Notes under the pieces: model-generated | Told to the model about the DNA's origin: nothing | Database searches by the model: none | The model's input: the letters and a program-made list of their open reading frames with translations, nothing else | Assembly: GCA_963277665.1 (NCBI GenBank) | Contig: OY728158.1 | Location: forward strand, 600,680,818 to 600,744,817 | DNA length: 64,000 nt | Origin: Viscum album | Taxonomy: Eukaryota; Streptophyta; Magnoliopsida; Santalales; Viscaceae | Direction: 5' to 3' | Shown: one piece after another, positions 36,357 through 48,272 of the stretch | Position numbering within the stretch: the stretch's first letter is position 1 | How the letters are laid out: each line of letters opens with the position of its first letter | Position numbers and translations under genes: made by a program

Positions 36357-37334
36357 AACGCGATGAGATTCATTCTCCATCGTATCGATACAAGTATAAT
36401 TATCATTTGATGATTTAAAAATAATGTTTAAGGACTTGATATAATTCTTGATACGAATAAGATACAAAATATCCATGAAAAACATGTCTTATGTAACAAA
36501 ACATATAAAATAAAACGAGTAAGTTAACACCTGAAATGACGATAACACTAAGATATTATTAACAAAGCAATGTTAAAAGATCATATATGATAAGATAATA
36601 ATATATATGATTCTTGTATAATTTAATAACAATTATTTCACCATTATACATGAGTTTAACCTACCCCCAACCAAGGAAAAGTACAAGGTAATGGTTTATT
36701 TCACAATCTCTTCATTATCCCAGGTTGTTTATACGTAATTATCTACTGGGACCTCTTTATCATCCACATCCATGTTTCTTAAAAATGCATTTCAAAACAT
36801 TATTACTATTTTACAGAATATGGGTTAAAGTCATTTATACCATTGTTTGACTTTTATAAGAAGTTTATAAAGGAATCTTTCCGTCGTTTTACAAACAAGG
36901 TGCTTTTTAACATTTTCGACAAAATTAAGGTAAGAATGTTTTTTTAACTTATGTGGTGGGTGTGACAATTTTCCGCCATTATAAAATTGTTGAAGCTTCC
37001 CTTACAAGATTATAGGAATATTTTCAAAGAAAATGTTTTATTTTATAAATATATGACTCTTAAATGATTTCAAAATAGAAAGAGATATTTCTCTAAAAAG
37101 AGTTTTGATTTGATCTATGTCAACATCCTTTGATGGATTTTACACTTATTTGAAGTTGATTTATTATGATACAAAACTTCTATATTGTATTGAAGGTTTT
37201 GTGACATGTTTGACTTTGGATGTGTTATTTTCATACCATTCATGGTTTATGGAGAAAGTGTTTACATTTCGTATACTAGTTTTAATACGAATGTTTATGT
37301 TATGTTAGAACCTATTCATATGAGGAATGCATTG

Positions 37335-37339
37335 GAATT
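37335..37339. repeat. Target-site duplication of the B array, left copy
   Basis: GAATT here against GACTT at 58832-58836. The uninterrupted 5' LTR of A has GACTT at the equivalent site (28763-28767), so the left copy has mutated by one base. Confidence 0.85.
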
Positions 37340-38960
37340 TAAAACGACCCATACTTTATATACATTGTTATTACTTCAAAATTGATGCATAATTATTACA
37401 ACATATAACAAAACCATGAAAGGACCGTATAGGTATAGTGAGTTTAGAAACTGGGAAACATAAACAACTGGTTCATAAAGCGTCTACACTGTCTCCCATT
37501 TATTTCATCATATTTATAGTCCCTTTTGGCATATCTTACTTAATAACCTTCTTTCATACCTGAAAAAAAACATACAAAAGGGTGATCTCAAATTCTCAGT
37601 AAGGGTAAACAAAATAAATATCAGTCACATCATATTCATAAGAACATATCTTTTGGAAATTTTAACCTGTAAAAGAGATCATAATTTCATAACATGGGAT
37701 AAATCATAGTAGTGAAATGTAATCCCAATAATCATAACATAAAACATGAAACTTTGTGGAATACACACATAATCATAGATAATCATTTCTTATTAGTCAA
37801 TACTCATTTCCAAGACTATCTTAGTGTACAAAGTCCATTTCTAAACCGAGTTCATTCCTCATTTCAGTCCTGTTTCACTGAACTGGTTTAACCTTCCGTT
37901 CTAGCCAGGTCTATCTCATGAGATATAAAATATTTACCCAATGAATTGGAGGGAGATATAGGTCCCACCCATCTCATAATGATACCATTCATATATGTGC
38001 CACAAAATCATAAATCATACAGCATTGCATAACCCATGTAATAAAAATGGGATTCTTAAACAACATGACATCATAAAACAATTCATATAAGATAAAGGAA
38101 TTCATAAAAATAATTCCATCACAACATAATCAAATCAATGTAATAATAGGGATAGAAATAGAACCCTATATTATCTTATATGGAAAATAATTTTGATAAA
38201 ACACTTGAACTCCATTCTTGAGGAAAATATCCTTTCTACTTCAAAAACATTTTCCTTTCTTAACATGCCATACAATTTTAAAATAAAAGAAGTTGATTAA
38301 AAATAAACTTGAAAACTTGTAAAGGAATCTTCTTGGAAATAATGTTTTAAAAATCCATTCATTCCGTATAAGTTAAAAAAATATTTTTCTCGTACTTTTA
38401 TCAGAAAAGTCAAAAAGTACCTCGTACGAAAAACGACAAAAGATTCCTTTCATATCTTTTACTATAAACTCACCAAGGGTAAAAATGGATTTAAACAATT
38501 TTAGTTGGATGGAAATAATATTACATATTGAGGAAACATGTATGTGGATGATAAAATACACCCCAGAAAATACCAAAGTATAAACAATCTCAGATAAAAA
38601 TGAGATTGTGATATTTCCCTTACCTTAGGTCCGATTTGCTTCGTAAGTGTCCGAACCTCCTGTATAATGATTTAAATAATGTTATTGACTTATTCCAGAA
38701 TCATACTTATTTTTATGATATCATATATGGTCATATTCTTAGCTTCTTATTAGTAATATTTCATTACTACTTGTTATTCGGGTGTTTATTACTTTTTGTT
38801 CTTATGCGTGTTTTGTCGAATAAATTCTTATTCTTCTTTTTAGGTTATAGATAACTCATTTACAGATTGGTATTAGTGTAATATATATCATATTCATTCA
38901 TTCAATTCATTTATATAATCATTATGCAATGAATATCATGTAGAACGAGTCGCATCACAT

Positions 38961-39175
38961 CGTGGAGACGGTATTCCGTACGTACGCACGAGCGATGATA
39001 TCGTTCCCATGATCGTGAAATTGTAATGGAGTGTATATATACAATTTAAAAATCAATATCACTTTACAATAATCATATATAGTTATTATTTACACCATTA
39101 TACCCATCCAAGTAAGGTGGTGGTGGAAAATAGTTTACACCACGGCGTGGAGACGGTATTCCGTACGTACGCATG
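38961..39175 (-). promoter_or_regulatory. Twin hairpin motif, B LTR 1 (copies at 39146-39175 and 38961-38990)
   Basis: The minus strand reads CGTACGTACGG, two bases, then TACCGTCTCCACG in both. In element orientation the copy at 39146-39175 comes first, flanked by CACCACG/CGTGGTG arms. The second carries the CGCTCGTG flank seen at the second copy in A. Spacing is 185 bp and the first copy lies 351 bp after the TATA box. Confidence 0.7.
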
Positions 39176-39518
39176 CGTGGTGATTTCATTTTCCGTAGGA
39201 TGGATAGATGGTGAAATAGGGTTGTTTCATACTTATAATAACATATCAGTATATTAGTGATACTGGTGTTATTAATTCATAATGAAACAACTAACGAAGA
39301 ATAAGTGTAAGAAGAAATAAAGATGAAAGAATCAGTAACAGACATTACCTCTTCTTTGAAGCGCTTCTTTGAGACCTCCTTTTAGGACACTAAAATTGGT
39401 CTTTGAAGAAGACCAGGACCTCTAGGATGTCTCTAGGGAAGTGGAGAGAAGAAATTGGCAGGGGTTGGCCGAGCTTGAAGGCTCAAAGTGGTGTGAGGAA
39501 GAGGGGGAGGAGGTTCCC

Positions 39519-39526
39519 TTTTATAA
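39519..39526 (-). promoter_or_regulatory. TATA box of B LTR 1
   Basis: The minus strand reads TTATAAAAGGG within CCCTTATAAAAGGGAACC, in the same C-rich context as in A. GAGGTAAT follows at 39351-39344 (175 bp on) and AAGGTAAG at 38626-38619 (900 bp on). Confidence 0.7.
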
Positions 39527-41344
39527 GGGAGGAGAGGGGCTCCTTTGGAAAAACTAAAAATATTATTTTATTATAAAGCCAAATTGGGTTTAAATAGCTC
39601 CAAATTGATTTATTTTGAAGCTATGGTGGGGATGGGTCGAAATAATCTCATCCAATAGAATTTAGACAAGTTTAGGTTCCTATTTTAACCTTATCATTTA
39701 GATTTAACATTAAGTTAGATAATTTTACTTTTACCGTGCCTTTTTGTGTTCTTACACTATAAGGTTAATAAACTTACAATAACAAGCCAAAAGAACCCCA
39801 AGTTGTTTATTATTAATATATATAACCTTATCTAAGTCATTTGACCGAAGCTTAGATTTTTAGGAATAAAATAACAATTAATAATATAATATTTGTTTTA
39901 AAAACTATTTAATGTCAATTTTGACACTATTTAGTAATTGATTTTTGTGAAAATCATAACAGAATGATTAATTCAAAAAAAGTTAATTAAATAAATAATA
40001 ACATGTCATATTAACCTATAAAATTATCTGAATACATAAAAAGTCTCAAATTACATTTATTTGGGTATTTATAACATCAATTATGTCAATATTTCATTAA
40101 TAAGATAATTACTGCATCATCATTGTGTCATAAATAAATTAACTTATTTAAAGTCTAAAAAATAAAAATAAAATATCATTATGTAGGAAATATTTTTAGA
40201 TTTATAATGAATATTTATAGTCGAATTTATCTTATATTAAAAATACTTTAGTTATTAAACTTTGATTTTAACAATTTTAACCATTCTTTAAATAAATTGA
40301 TAATAAATGTCCTAATCTAATCCAAGTGGGCCTAAATGGTCATATTTTAATCCTAAGGTTGTTTTTGGTCGAATTACACTTATCCAATAGAATTAGGACA
40401 AGTTTTAGGGTAATAATAATATCATTTTTACCCTTAACTACCCTATTTACTTTTAACCGTAGTAAAAAAAAGTTAAAAGTTACTATTCACCAAAAATTAT
40501 TTTCATCTCATTGAACCACATTTTAGTCCTTGATATTAACAGTGTCTCTCGGATTTTCGAAATTCTACTCAGAGAAGCGGTAAAATTAAGTTTTATGAAA
40601 AATTCAGTTTTTTTAACTACCACTTAGTGGTTTCACTATTCATCAAAAAATGAAAGTTTTCAGAAAAATACCAAAAATTAGGCCTAAGCTATATTTGATA
40701 TTATGAATTCAAAAATGATGTTTATTTTACCAAATTCCAAACATATCAGTTACATTAACTAATTTAAAAATTAATTCCCGTCGTCAAAACAAATAGCGTG
40801 TTTTTAAAAGATAATAACTATCAAAAGATTGACACTTGTTTATGTCTGGTTTAAATGTGAAATTACATACAATGAACAAAATGGTATTAAATTGTAAAAA
40901 TATATTCTAAATATACTTTAAAACCACTCAAATTAATAATTTATCACTATTAATTATTTCGATTAAAAAAGTTGTTTTTAATTAAAATTTAGTAATTTTC
41001 ACTATTCATCAGAATATGAAAGTTATCCGAAAAGTACCAAAATTTCACCCTAAGCTAATTTAGATATTCCGAATCCAAAAATGAAGTCCATTTTGAAAAA
41101 TAAAATTTACAAAATTTCAAAAAGTGGTTATCACTATTCATAAAGGCTAGTTTTAATAATATTTTAATAGCATATCGTTGTTTAGTGAAACTCAGTATTG
41201 CGTACGACACAAGCTATTGAGGAAGGTCGCGGTTGCGTGTAAAGAAATCCAAGCAAGTGTTGTGTGTAGTGGAAGATTCCTTTGATGATTTATATAACAT
41301 AAAAACAAAATATTTCTCATAAAAGTATCGGGTGCTACATTATA

Positions 41345-41352
41345 CCCCCCTT
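41345..41352 (-). promoter_or_regulatory. Polypurine tract of copy B1
   Basis: The minus strand reads AAGGGGGG just before the LTR start TGTAGCACCC. This matches plus-strand priming in Ty3/gypsy elements. Confidence 0.8.
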
Positions 41353-41378
41353 AAAATGAATTTCGCCCTCGAAATTCG

Positions 41379-44300
41379 TCACTTTGTAACAAAAAGACGA
41401 GGATACCTCTCCCTCATCATATCCTCAAGCACCCATGTAACTTCTTCTAATTGGCGGTTCCTCTATAAAACTTTCACCAAGCGAGTGGTATTGTTCCGTA
41501 GGACTTTTTCAATACGATCCAGAATCTCTATCGGCTGTTCTTCATAAGAAAGATCTTGCTCCAGCGGTACAACTTCTGAGCTGAGTACATGTGAAGGATC
41601 ACGTATGTACTTTCTCAGGAGAGATACATGGAACACATCGAGAACTTGGGAGAGATTTGGTGGAAGCGCCAATCGGTAAGCTACCTTTCCAACACGATCC
41701 AGTATTTCTAAAGGACCAATATATCTAGGGCTCAACTTCCCCTTCTTTCCAAATCTCATGACCCTCTTCTAGGGAGATATTCGTAAGAACACTTTATCAC
41801 CCACTTCAAACTCTAGGTATTTTCTTCGGTTGTCGGCATAACTTTTCTGTCGACTCTGAGCTGCTCTTATGTGTTGTTGAATAGATCAGACCTTTTCTGC
41901 CATCTCATCAACAAGATCAGGCCCTAATAGCTTTCTTTCCCCAACTTCATCCCAGCAAGTTGGAGTCCTGCATTTATTTCCATAGAGAGCTTCCTAAGGA
42001 TCCATCTGAATACTGGAGTGAAAGCTATTATTATAAGAAAATTCCACCAAAGGTAGGTGTTGATCCCAACCACCTTTGAAATCCATAGAGCAAGCTATCA
42101 ACATATCTTTTAGAGTTTGAATTGTTCTCTCAGACTGACCGTCTGTTTGAGGATGATAAGCAGTGCTGAAACTCAACTCCGTATCCAGAGTATGCTGAAG
42201 AGTTCGCCAGAACATTGAGGTAAATCTCGGATCCCGGTCAGATATAATAGAAAGTGGTACTCCATGAAATCTTACCACTTCCTTTACATATATCTTGGCA
42301 AGCTGATCCAGAGAGAAATCCTCTCTAATAGCAATGAAGTGTGCAAACTTTGTAAGACGATCAACTATGACCCAGATAACATTATTGCATTTGGATGTTT
42401 TAGGAAGTCCTGTGACAAATTCTATAGTGATGTTTTCCCATTCCCATTCGGGTATGGGTAATGGTTGTAACATCCCCTTAGACTTCTGTCTCTCAGCTTT
42501 AACTTGCTGACAAACCAAGCATCGAGAGACATATTCAGCAACATATCTTTTCATTCCATCCCACCAGAAGTACTCTGTCAGGTCCCTATACATCTTTGTG
42601 CTTCCAGGATGAATAGAGAATGAAGAACTATGAGCCTCATCCAGCAGCTCCTTCTAAAATTCGGGTATGGGAGGAACACAAACCCGATTCCTGAACTTTA
42701 TTATCCCAACACAATCAAGGTTGAATTCAGGAACATTTCTCACCTTCTTTTGTAACTCAACATCTTCTTTCTGTGCCTATTTAATCTTTACATGTATAGA
42801 TGGTTGAACATTCATTTGAGAAAGATATGATTTTCCCCCTTCCATTATAATTCCAAGATCCATCCTTTGTAAATCCATAAATATTGGATCTTTTGTGATC
42901 CTCATCATGGATAAACTGGCATGGTCTTGTCGACTTAATGCACCTGCGACCTTGTTTTCTTTCCCATGGTGGTATTGAATTGAGCAGTCGTAATCCTTAA
43001 TTAGCTCCAACCATCTTCTTTGGCGCATATTCATCTCCTTTTGTGTGAAAATATACTTTAAACATTTATGATCAGTATAAATATCACACCTTTCTCCATA
43101 ATGATAATGTCTCTAAATATTTAATGCAAATATTACCGCAGCTAACTCCAAATCATGAGTTGGGTAATTTTGCTCGTGGATTTTCAACTGTCGTGAGGCA
43201 TAAGCTATCACCATATAATTTTGCATAAGAACACACCCCAATCCCTTCTTGGATGCATCACTGTAGATCACAAACCTTTCTCCACTACAAGGTAGTGTGA
43301 GCACAGGTGCACTGGATAACCTTCTTTTCAACTCCTTGAAATTCTCTTCACATTCCCTCATCCAGACAAACTTAACTCCTTTCCGAGTCAACATGGTGTG
43401 TGGATTAGATAATCGTGAAAAATCTTTCACAAAACGTCGATAATATCCAGCCAAACCAAGAAATCTTCAGATCTCAGTTACTATTGTTGGTCTCGACCAT
43501 CTTTTGATAACCTCTGTTTTTGCTGGATCCAAAAATATCCCCTCTTTTGAGATTATGTGACCCAAAAATGAAACTCTTTGAAGCCAAAATTCACACTTGG
43601 TAAATTTTGCATAAAGAATCTATTTTCTTAGGGTCTTCAATATAATTCTCAAGTGATCTTCATGTTCTTCCTTTCTCTTTGAATATACAAGAATATCGTC
43701 TATAAAGACTACGACAAACTGATCAAGATAGTCTCTAAAGACTCTATTCATCAGATCCATGAAGATAGCAGGGGAATTAGTAAGACCAAATGGCATCACT
43801 ATAAATTCATAATGTCCATACCTTGTACGGAAAGCTGTCTTTGGTATATCCTCCCTTTTGACCCTTAATTGATGATACCCTGAACGAAGATCAATCTTGG
43901 AAAAGTATTGAGCTCCGCGTAGTTGGTCAAATAAGTCATCAATGTGTGGGAGAGGATATTTGTTCTTGATAGTGATCTTGTTAAGTTCTCGATAATCAAT
44001 GCAGAGTCTCATTGATCCATCTTTCTTCTTAACAAATAGAACAGGTGCTCCCCAAGGTGATGCACTAGGGCGTATGAATCCCTTATCAAGATTCTCTTGG
44101 AGTTTCTTCTTCAATTCCTGCAACTCAATTGGATCCATTCTATAAGGTGTCTTTGAAATAGGTAAAGCACCTGATACGAGTTCTATTGAAAACTCAACTT
44201 CACAATTTGGTGGAAGACCCGACAATTCCTCCAGAAAGACATCATCAAACTCTCGTACAATGGGAATATTCTTAATTGTGAGTTTTTTACCAACCATTTG

Positions 44301-44702
44301 AGATAAATAACCTTCATTCACTGGAATCAAGATCCATAAGATGTAATAAATTTCCACTGGAAGGTTATGTTCATCCTGGCATCGATAGACGATCATAGAT
44401 TGATCTGGAATATGAAATGTGACTTCCCTTGTTTGGCAATTTATATGAGCTCCATATAAAGAAAGCCAATCCATGCCAAGAATCACATCAAATTCCACTA
44501 TAGGAAGGATCACAAGATTTGCAGGAAGCACTTTACCACAAACTTCAATCGGGGAAGAATTATAAACTTTTGATGCGACTGTTGTGCCATTAGGTGTTGT
44601 CACAACTAACTCAACATCTAATTGTTGAGGTAATACAGTGATACCCTTAGAAAAATCATCAGAAATAAAAGAGTGGGTGGATCCAGAATCAAATAAAACA
44701 TT
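41379..44702 (-). pseudogene. Copy B1 pol (protease, RT, RNase H, integrase, chromodomain-like end), inactive by stops only
   Basis: One frame runs from the gag ATG (45860) to a TGA at 41379-41381, 1494 codons, with no net frameshift. Protease DSG lies at about 44690. [11 protein letters not shown] is at 43706-43681, within an open stretch 44603-43620 that also covers the region after the protease. RNase [11 protein letters not shown] and TDHK follow. The integrase is well preserved: 42593-41994 is open for 199 residues and holds [25 protein letters not shown] and [12 protein letters not shown], so all three catalytic residues are present. The C-terminus resembles the chromodomain-like end of A. 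More than eight stops break the frame, including TGA at 41886-41888, which is shared with copy B2. Confidence 0.92.
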
Positions 44703-45860
44703 TTATACTTTAGAGTGGATGGTAAGTGTACCTTTCACCACATCGTTATCGTACTCCACATCGCTAATAGAAATTTCATGTGACTTTCCTTTGTCTTTAG
44801 CCTTAAGATTTTGTTGATGTCGTTCATCATCAACAACCCTTGGATTAGGGCATTTATTGGCATAATACCCCATCTTCTTGCATGTGAAACATTGAAGTGT
44901 AGTAGGTTCATTTTGTGTGTCCCTTCCTTTGTTTGCATCATTATACATCTTCTTCCCATCATTGCGGTATTCAAATGCCTGATGACCTACCTCTCCACAT
45001 TTAAAACATTTACTTGTCCCTTTAAGAAAACTCCCTCCATGCTTCTTTCCACACTTTGAGCATAAGGGAAAGCTCATCTTCTTTTCAGTGTGCTCTTTAG
45101 ATTTTCCTTTGAATTCCATTTTCCTCTTCTTATCAAACCCTTATGACTGATGGGTTACTCCAATCTCCATCTCAAATTTGAGATCACATCGAATGATTTC
45201 CTCTTAGATATTGATGTCCCTTATGGCTAAGGCCCTTCGAAGACTTGGTTTTAATCCACTAAAGAATCGATCGATCTTACTCTCAGGTTGGATAATAATA
45301 CCAGAAGCTTACCTTGCAAGTCTTGTAAAATTTTCTTCATAGGTACCAACATATTCATCATCCTTTTGCTTCAGTTCAAGAAACTATTTCTCCATATTTG
45401 TTCAGAGAATACGAGGGAAGTACTTATTGAAAAATAAGTTCTTGGACTCGTCCCATTCCATGGACTCAATTTCATCCATTTTCCTCGTATTCTTAATAAG
45501 ATTACACCATTGATCAGCATCTCCTTCCAAACGATACACTGATAGGATGACTTTATCATGTTCAGAACATTGAAGAACTGAAAATATCTTTTCAGTAGTA
45601 CTAATCCATTGTTCAGCAACTAATGGATTAGTAGACCCGCTGAATGAAGGTGGACGCTGCCTCATGAAGGATTCAACAGAATGTTGCTCCTTCCTTTTCT
45701 CGTTTGGAAGTCCTATATGATTTATAGCTTGAGAAAGTTGTGTGATCATGGATACAAGATTTTGCATTCCAGCTCCCATAACGTTTGGTTGCTCAGGGGG
45801 AAAATCATTGCATTTCCCGTCGCATTCTGCATTAACACGGTTCCTTCGGGTTCCAGCCAT
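44703..45860 (-). pseudogene. Copy B1 gag, inactive
   Basis: ATG at 45860 opens MAGTRRNRVNAEC. The first 152 codons are open (to 45402) and include FSGSTNPLVAEQWI, also seen in A. Several stops lie between 45402 and 45120. The C-terminal part (45119-44703) holds CSKCGKKHGGSF, CFKCGEVGHQAFEY (last zinc ligand C replaced by Y) and CFTCKKMGYYANKC (H replaced by Y). A TAA at 44703-44705, also present in B2, separates it from the protease; the frame continues beyond. The gag is joined in frame to pol. Confidence 0.88.
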
Positions 45861-46068
45861 TGACTAAAACTAAGAAGAATAGTGTGAGAAACACTATTTA
45901 TAATAGGAAAACCACATAATCAAGAATAAAATTTCACACTTAAGGTCTTATCCTAGGTTATTAATGGCCATTTCTAAAACACTAATATTGTTTTCTATGC
46001 TTAGACTTATCCTTAGGGTTCTTACCAAGGCTTTCACATCCTAGTTTCCAAAGGTTGATTATACCTTT
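45861..46068 (-). other. Untranslated leader of copy B1
   Basis: About 210 bases between primer site and ATG, shorter than the leader of A. On the minus strand the sequence before the ATG ends TTAGTTTTAG/TCA, which could serve as a splice acceptor. Confidence 0.5.
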
Positions 46069-46080
46069 CCTCTGATACCA
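46069..46080 (-). promoter_or_regulatory. Primer binding site of copy B1
   Basis: The minus strand reads TGGTATCAGAGG two bases after the LTR end GTTATA. Same tRNA-Met match as in A. Confidence 0.9.
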
Positions 46081-47706
46081 ACTATAACGACCCATATTTT
46101 ACATACATTGTTATTACTTCAAAATTTAAGCATACTTATTACAACATATAACAAAACCATGAAAGGGCCGTATAGGTATAGTGTCTTTAGAAACTGGGAA
46201 ACATAAACAACTGGTTCATAAAGCATCTACACTGTGTCCCATTTATTTCATCATATCTATAGTCCCTTTTGGCATATCTTACTTAATAACCTTCTTCTTG
46301 ACCTGAAAAAAACGTACAAAAGGGTGAGCTCAAATGCTCAGTAAGGGTAAACAAAAGAAATATCAATCACATCATATTCATAAGAACATATCTTTTGGAA
46401 ATCTTAACCTGCAAAAGAGATCATAATTTCATAACATGGGATAAATCATAGTAGTGAAATGTAATCCCAATAATAATTACTTAAAACATGAAAATTTGTG
46501 GAATACACACATAATCATAGATAATCATTTATTATTAGTCAAGACTCATTTCCAAGACTATCTTAGTGGACAAAGTCCATTTCTAAACCGAGTTTATTCC
46601 TCATTTCAGTCCTGTTTCACTGAACCGATTTAACCTGCCGTTCCAGCCATGTCTATCTCATGAGATATAAAATCTTTACCCAATGCATTGGAGGGAGATA
46701 TAGGTCCCACCCATCTCATAATTATACCATTCATATGTGTTCCACAAAATCATAAATCATACATCATTGCATAACCCATGTAATAAAAATGGGATTCTTA
46801 AACAACATGACATCATAAAACAATTCATATAAGATAAAGGAATTCCTAAAAATAATTCCATCACAACATAATCAAATCAATGTAATAATAGGGATAGAAA
46901 CAGAACCCTATATTATCTTAGATGGAAAATAATTTTGATAAAAAAACTTGAACTCCATTCTTGAGGAAAATATCCTTTCTACTTCAAAAACATTTTACTT
47001 TCTTAAAATGTCAAACAATTTTAAACTAAAAGAAGTTGATTAAAAATAAACTTGAAACCTTGTAAAGGAATCTTCTTGGAAATAATGTTTTAAAAATCCA
47101 TTCATTCCGTATAATTTAAAAAAAAACATCCTTCTCGTACTTTTTTCGGAAAAGTCAAAAAGTACCTCGTACGAAAAACGACAAAATATTCCTTTCATAT
47201 CTTTTACTATAAACTCACCAAAGGGTAAAAATGGATTTAAACAATTATAGGTGGATGGAAATAAGATTACATATTGAGGAAACATGGATTTGGATGATAA
47301 AATACACCCCAGTAAATACCAAAGTATAAACAATCTCGGATAAAAATGAGATTGTGATATTTCCCTTACCTTAGGTCCGATTTGCTTCATAAGTATCCGA
47401 ACCTCCTGTATAATGATTTAAATAATGTTATTGAATTATTCCAGAATCATACTTATTTTTATGATATCATATATGGTCATATTCTTAGCTTCTTATTAGT
47501 AATATTTCATTACTACTTATTATTCGGGTGTTTATTACTTTTTGTTCTTATGCGTGTTTTGTCGAATAAATTCTTGTTCTTCTTTTTAGGTTATAGATAC
47601 CTCATTTCCAGATTGGTATTAGTGTAATATATATCATATTCATTCATTAAATTCATTTATATAATCATTATGCAATAAAGATCTTGTAGAACGAGTCGTA
47701 TCACAT

Positions 47707-47921
47707 CGTGGAGATGGTATTCCGTACGTACGCACGAGCGATGATATCATTCCCATGATTTTGAAATTGTAATGGAGTGTATATATTCAATTTAAGAATC
47801 AATATCACTTCACAATAATCATATATAGTTATTATGTACACCATTATACCCATCCAAGTAAGGTGGTGGTGGAAAATAGTTTACACCACGACGTGGAGAC
47901 GGTATTCCGTACGTACGCACG
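47707..47921 (-). promoter_or_regulatory. Twin hairpin motif, B LTR 2 (copies at 47892-47921 and 47707-47736)
   Basis: Same pair, again 185 bp apart and 351 bp after the TATA box at 48272. The second copy has ACCATCTCC for ACCGTCTCC. GTACGTACGG is intact in both. Confidence 0.7.
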
Positions 47922-48264
47922 CGTGGTGATTTCATTTTCTGTAGGATGGATAGATGGTGAAATAGGGTTGTTTCATACTTATAATAACATATCAGTATAT
48001 GAGTTATACTGATGTTATTACTTCATAATGAAACAACTAAATAAGAAGAAGTGGAATAAGAAATAAAGATGAAAGAATCGGTAACGGACATTACCTCTTC
48101 TTTGAAGCGATTCTTTGAGACCTCCTTTTAGGACACTAAAATTGGTCTTTGAAGAAGACCAGGACCTCTAGGATGTCTTTAGGGAAGTGGAGAGTAGAAA
48201 TTTTCAGGGGTTGGACAAGCTTGAAGGCTCAAAGTGGTGTGAGGAAGAGGGGGAGGAGGTGCCC

Positions 48265-48272
48265 TTTTATAA
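48265..48272 (-). promoter_or_regulatory. TATA box of B LTR 2
   Basis: The minus strand reads TTATAAAAGGGCACC. As the 5' LTR of copy B1, this is the promoter that would drive B1. Confidence 0.7.

Larger units (their letters stand above)
34418..37339 (+). repeat. 3' LTR of element A, first 2.9 kb (interrupted at 37339)
   Basis: Collinear with 25847-28767 of the 5' LTR. It stops at GCATTGGAATT, where the 5' LTR reads GCATTGGACTT, and the family B insertion begins. The rest resumes at 58837. The last five bases (37335-37339) are the left target duplication of B. Confidence 0.95.
37340..41339 (-). repeat. Family B LTR 1 (left; 3' LTR of copy B1)
   Basis: On the minus strand it begins TGTAGCACCC at 41339 (TGTAACACCC in the other copies) and ends GGGTCGTTTTA at 37340. 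On that strand it holds the TATA box at 39526, the twin motif, and two donor-like sites. Two related blocks (about 40600-40745 and 40985-41140) show an old duplication within U3. Confidence 0.93.

Noticed and set aside
45371..45619. Open frames on the other frame or strand inside gag-pol (for example 45371-45619, 44735-44974, 53559-53804, 52323-52613, 42264-42461)
   Set aside because: They overlap recognised gag or pol motifs in the true frame and have no independent features.
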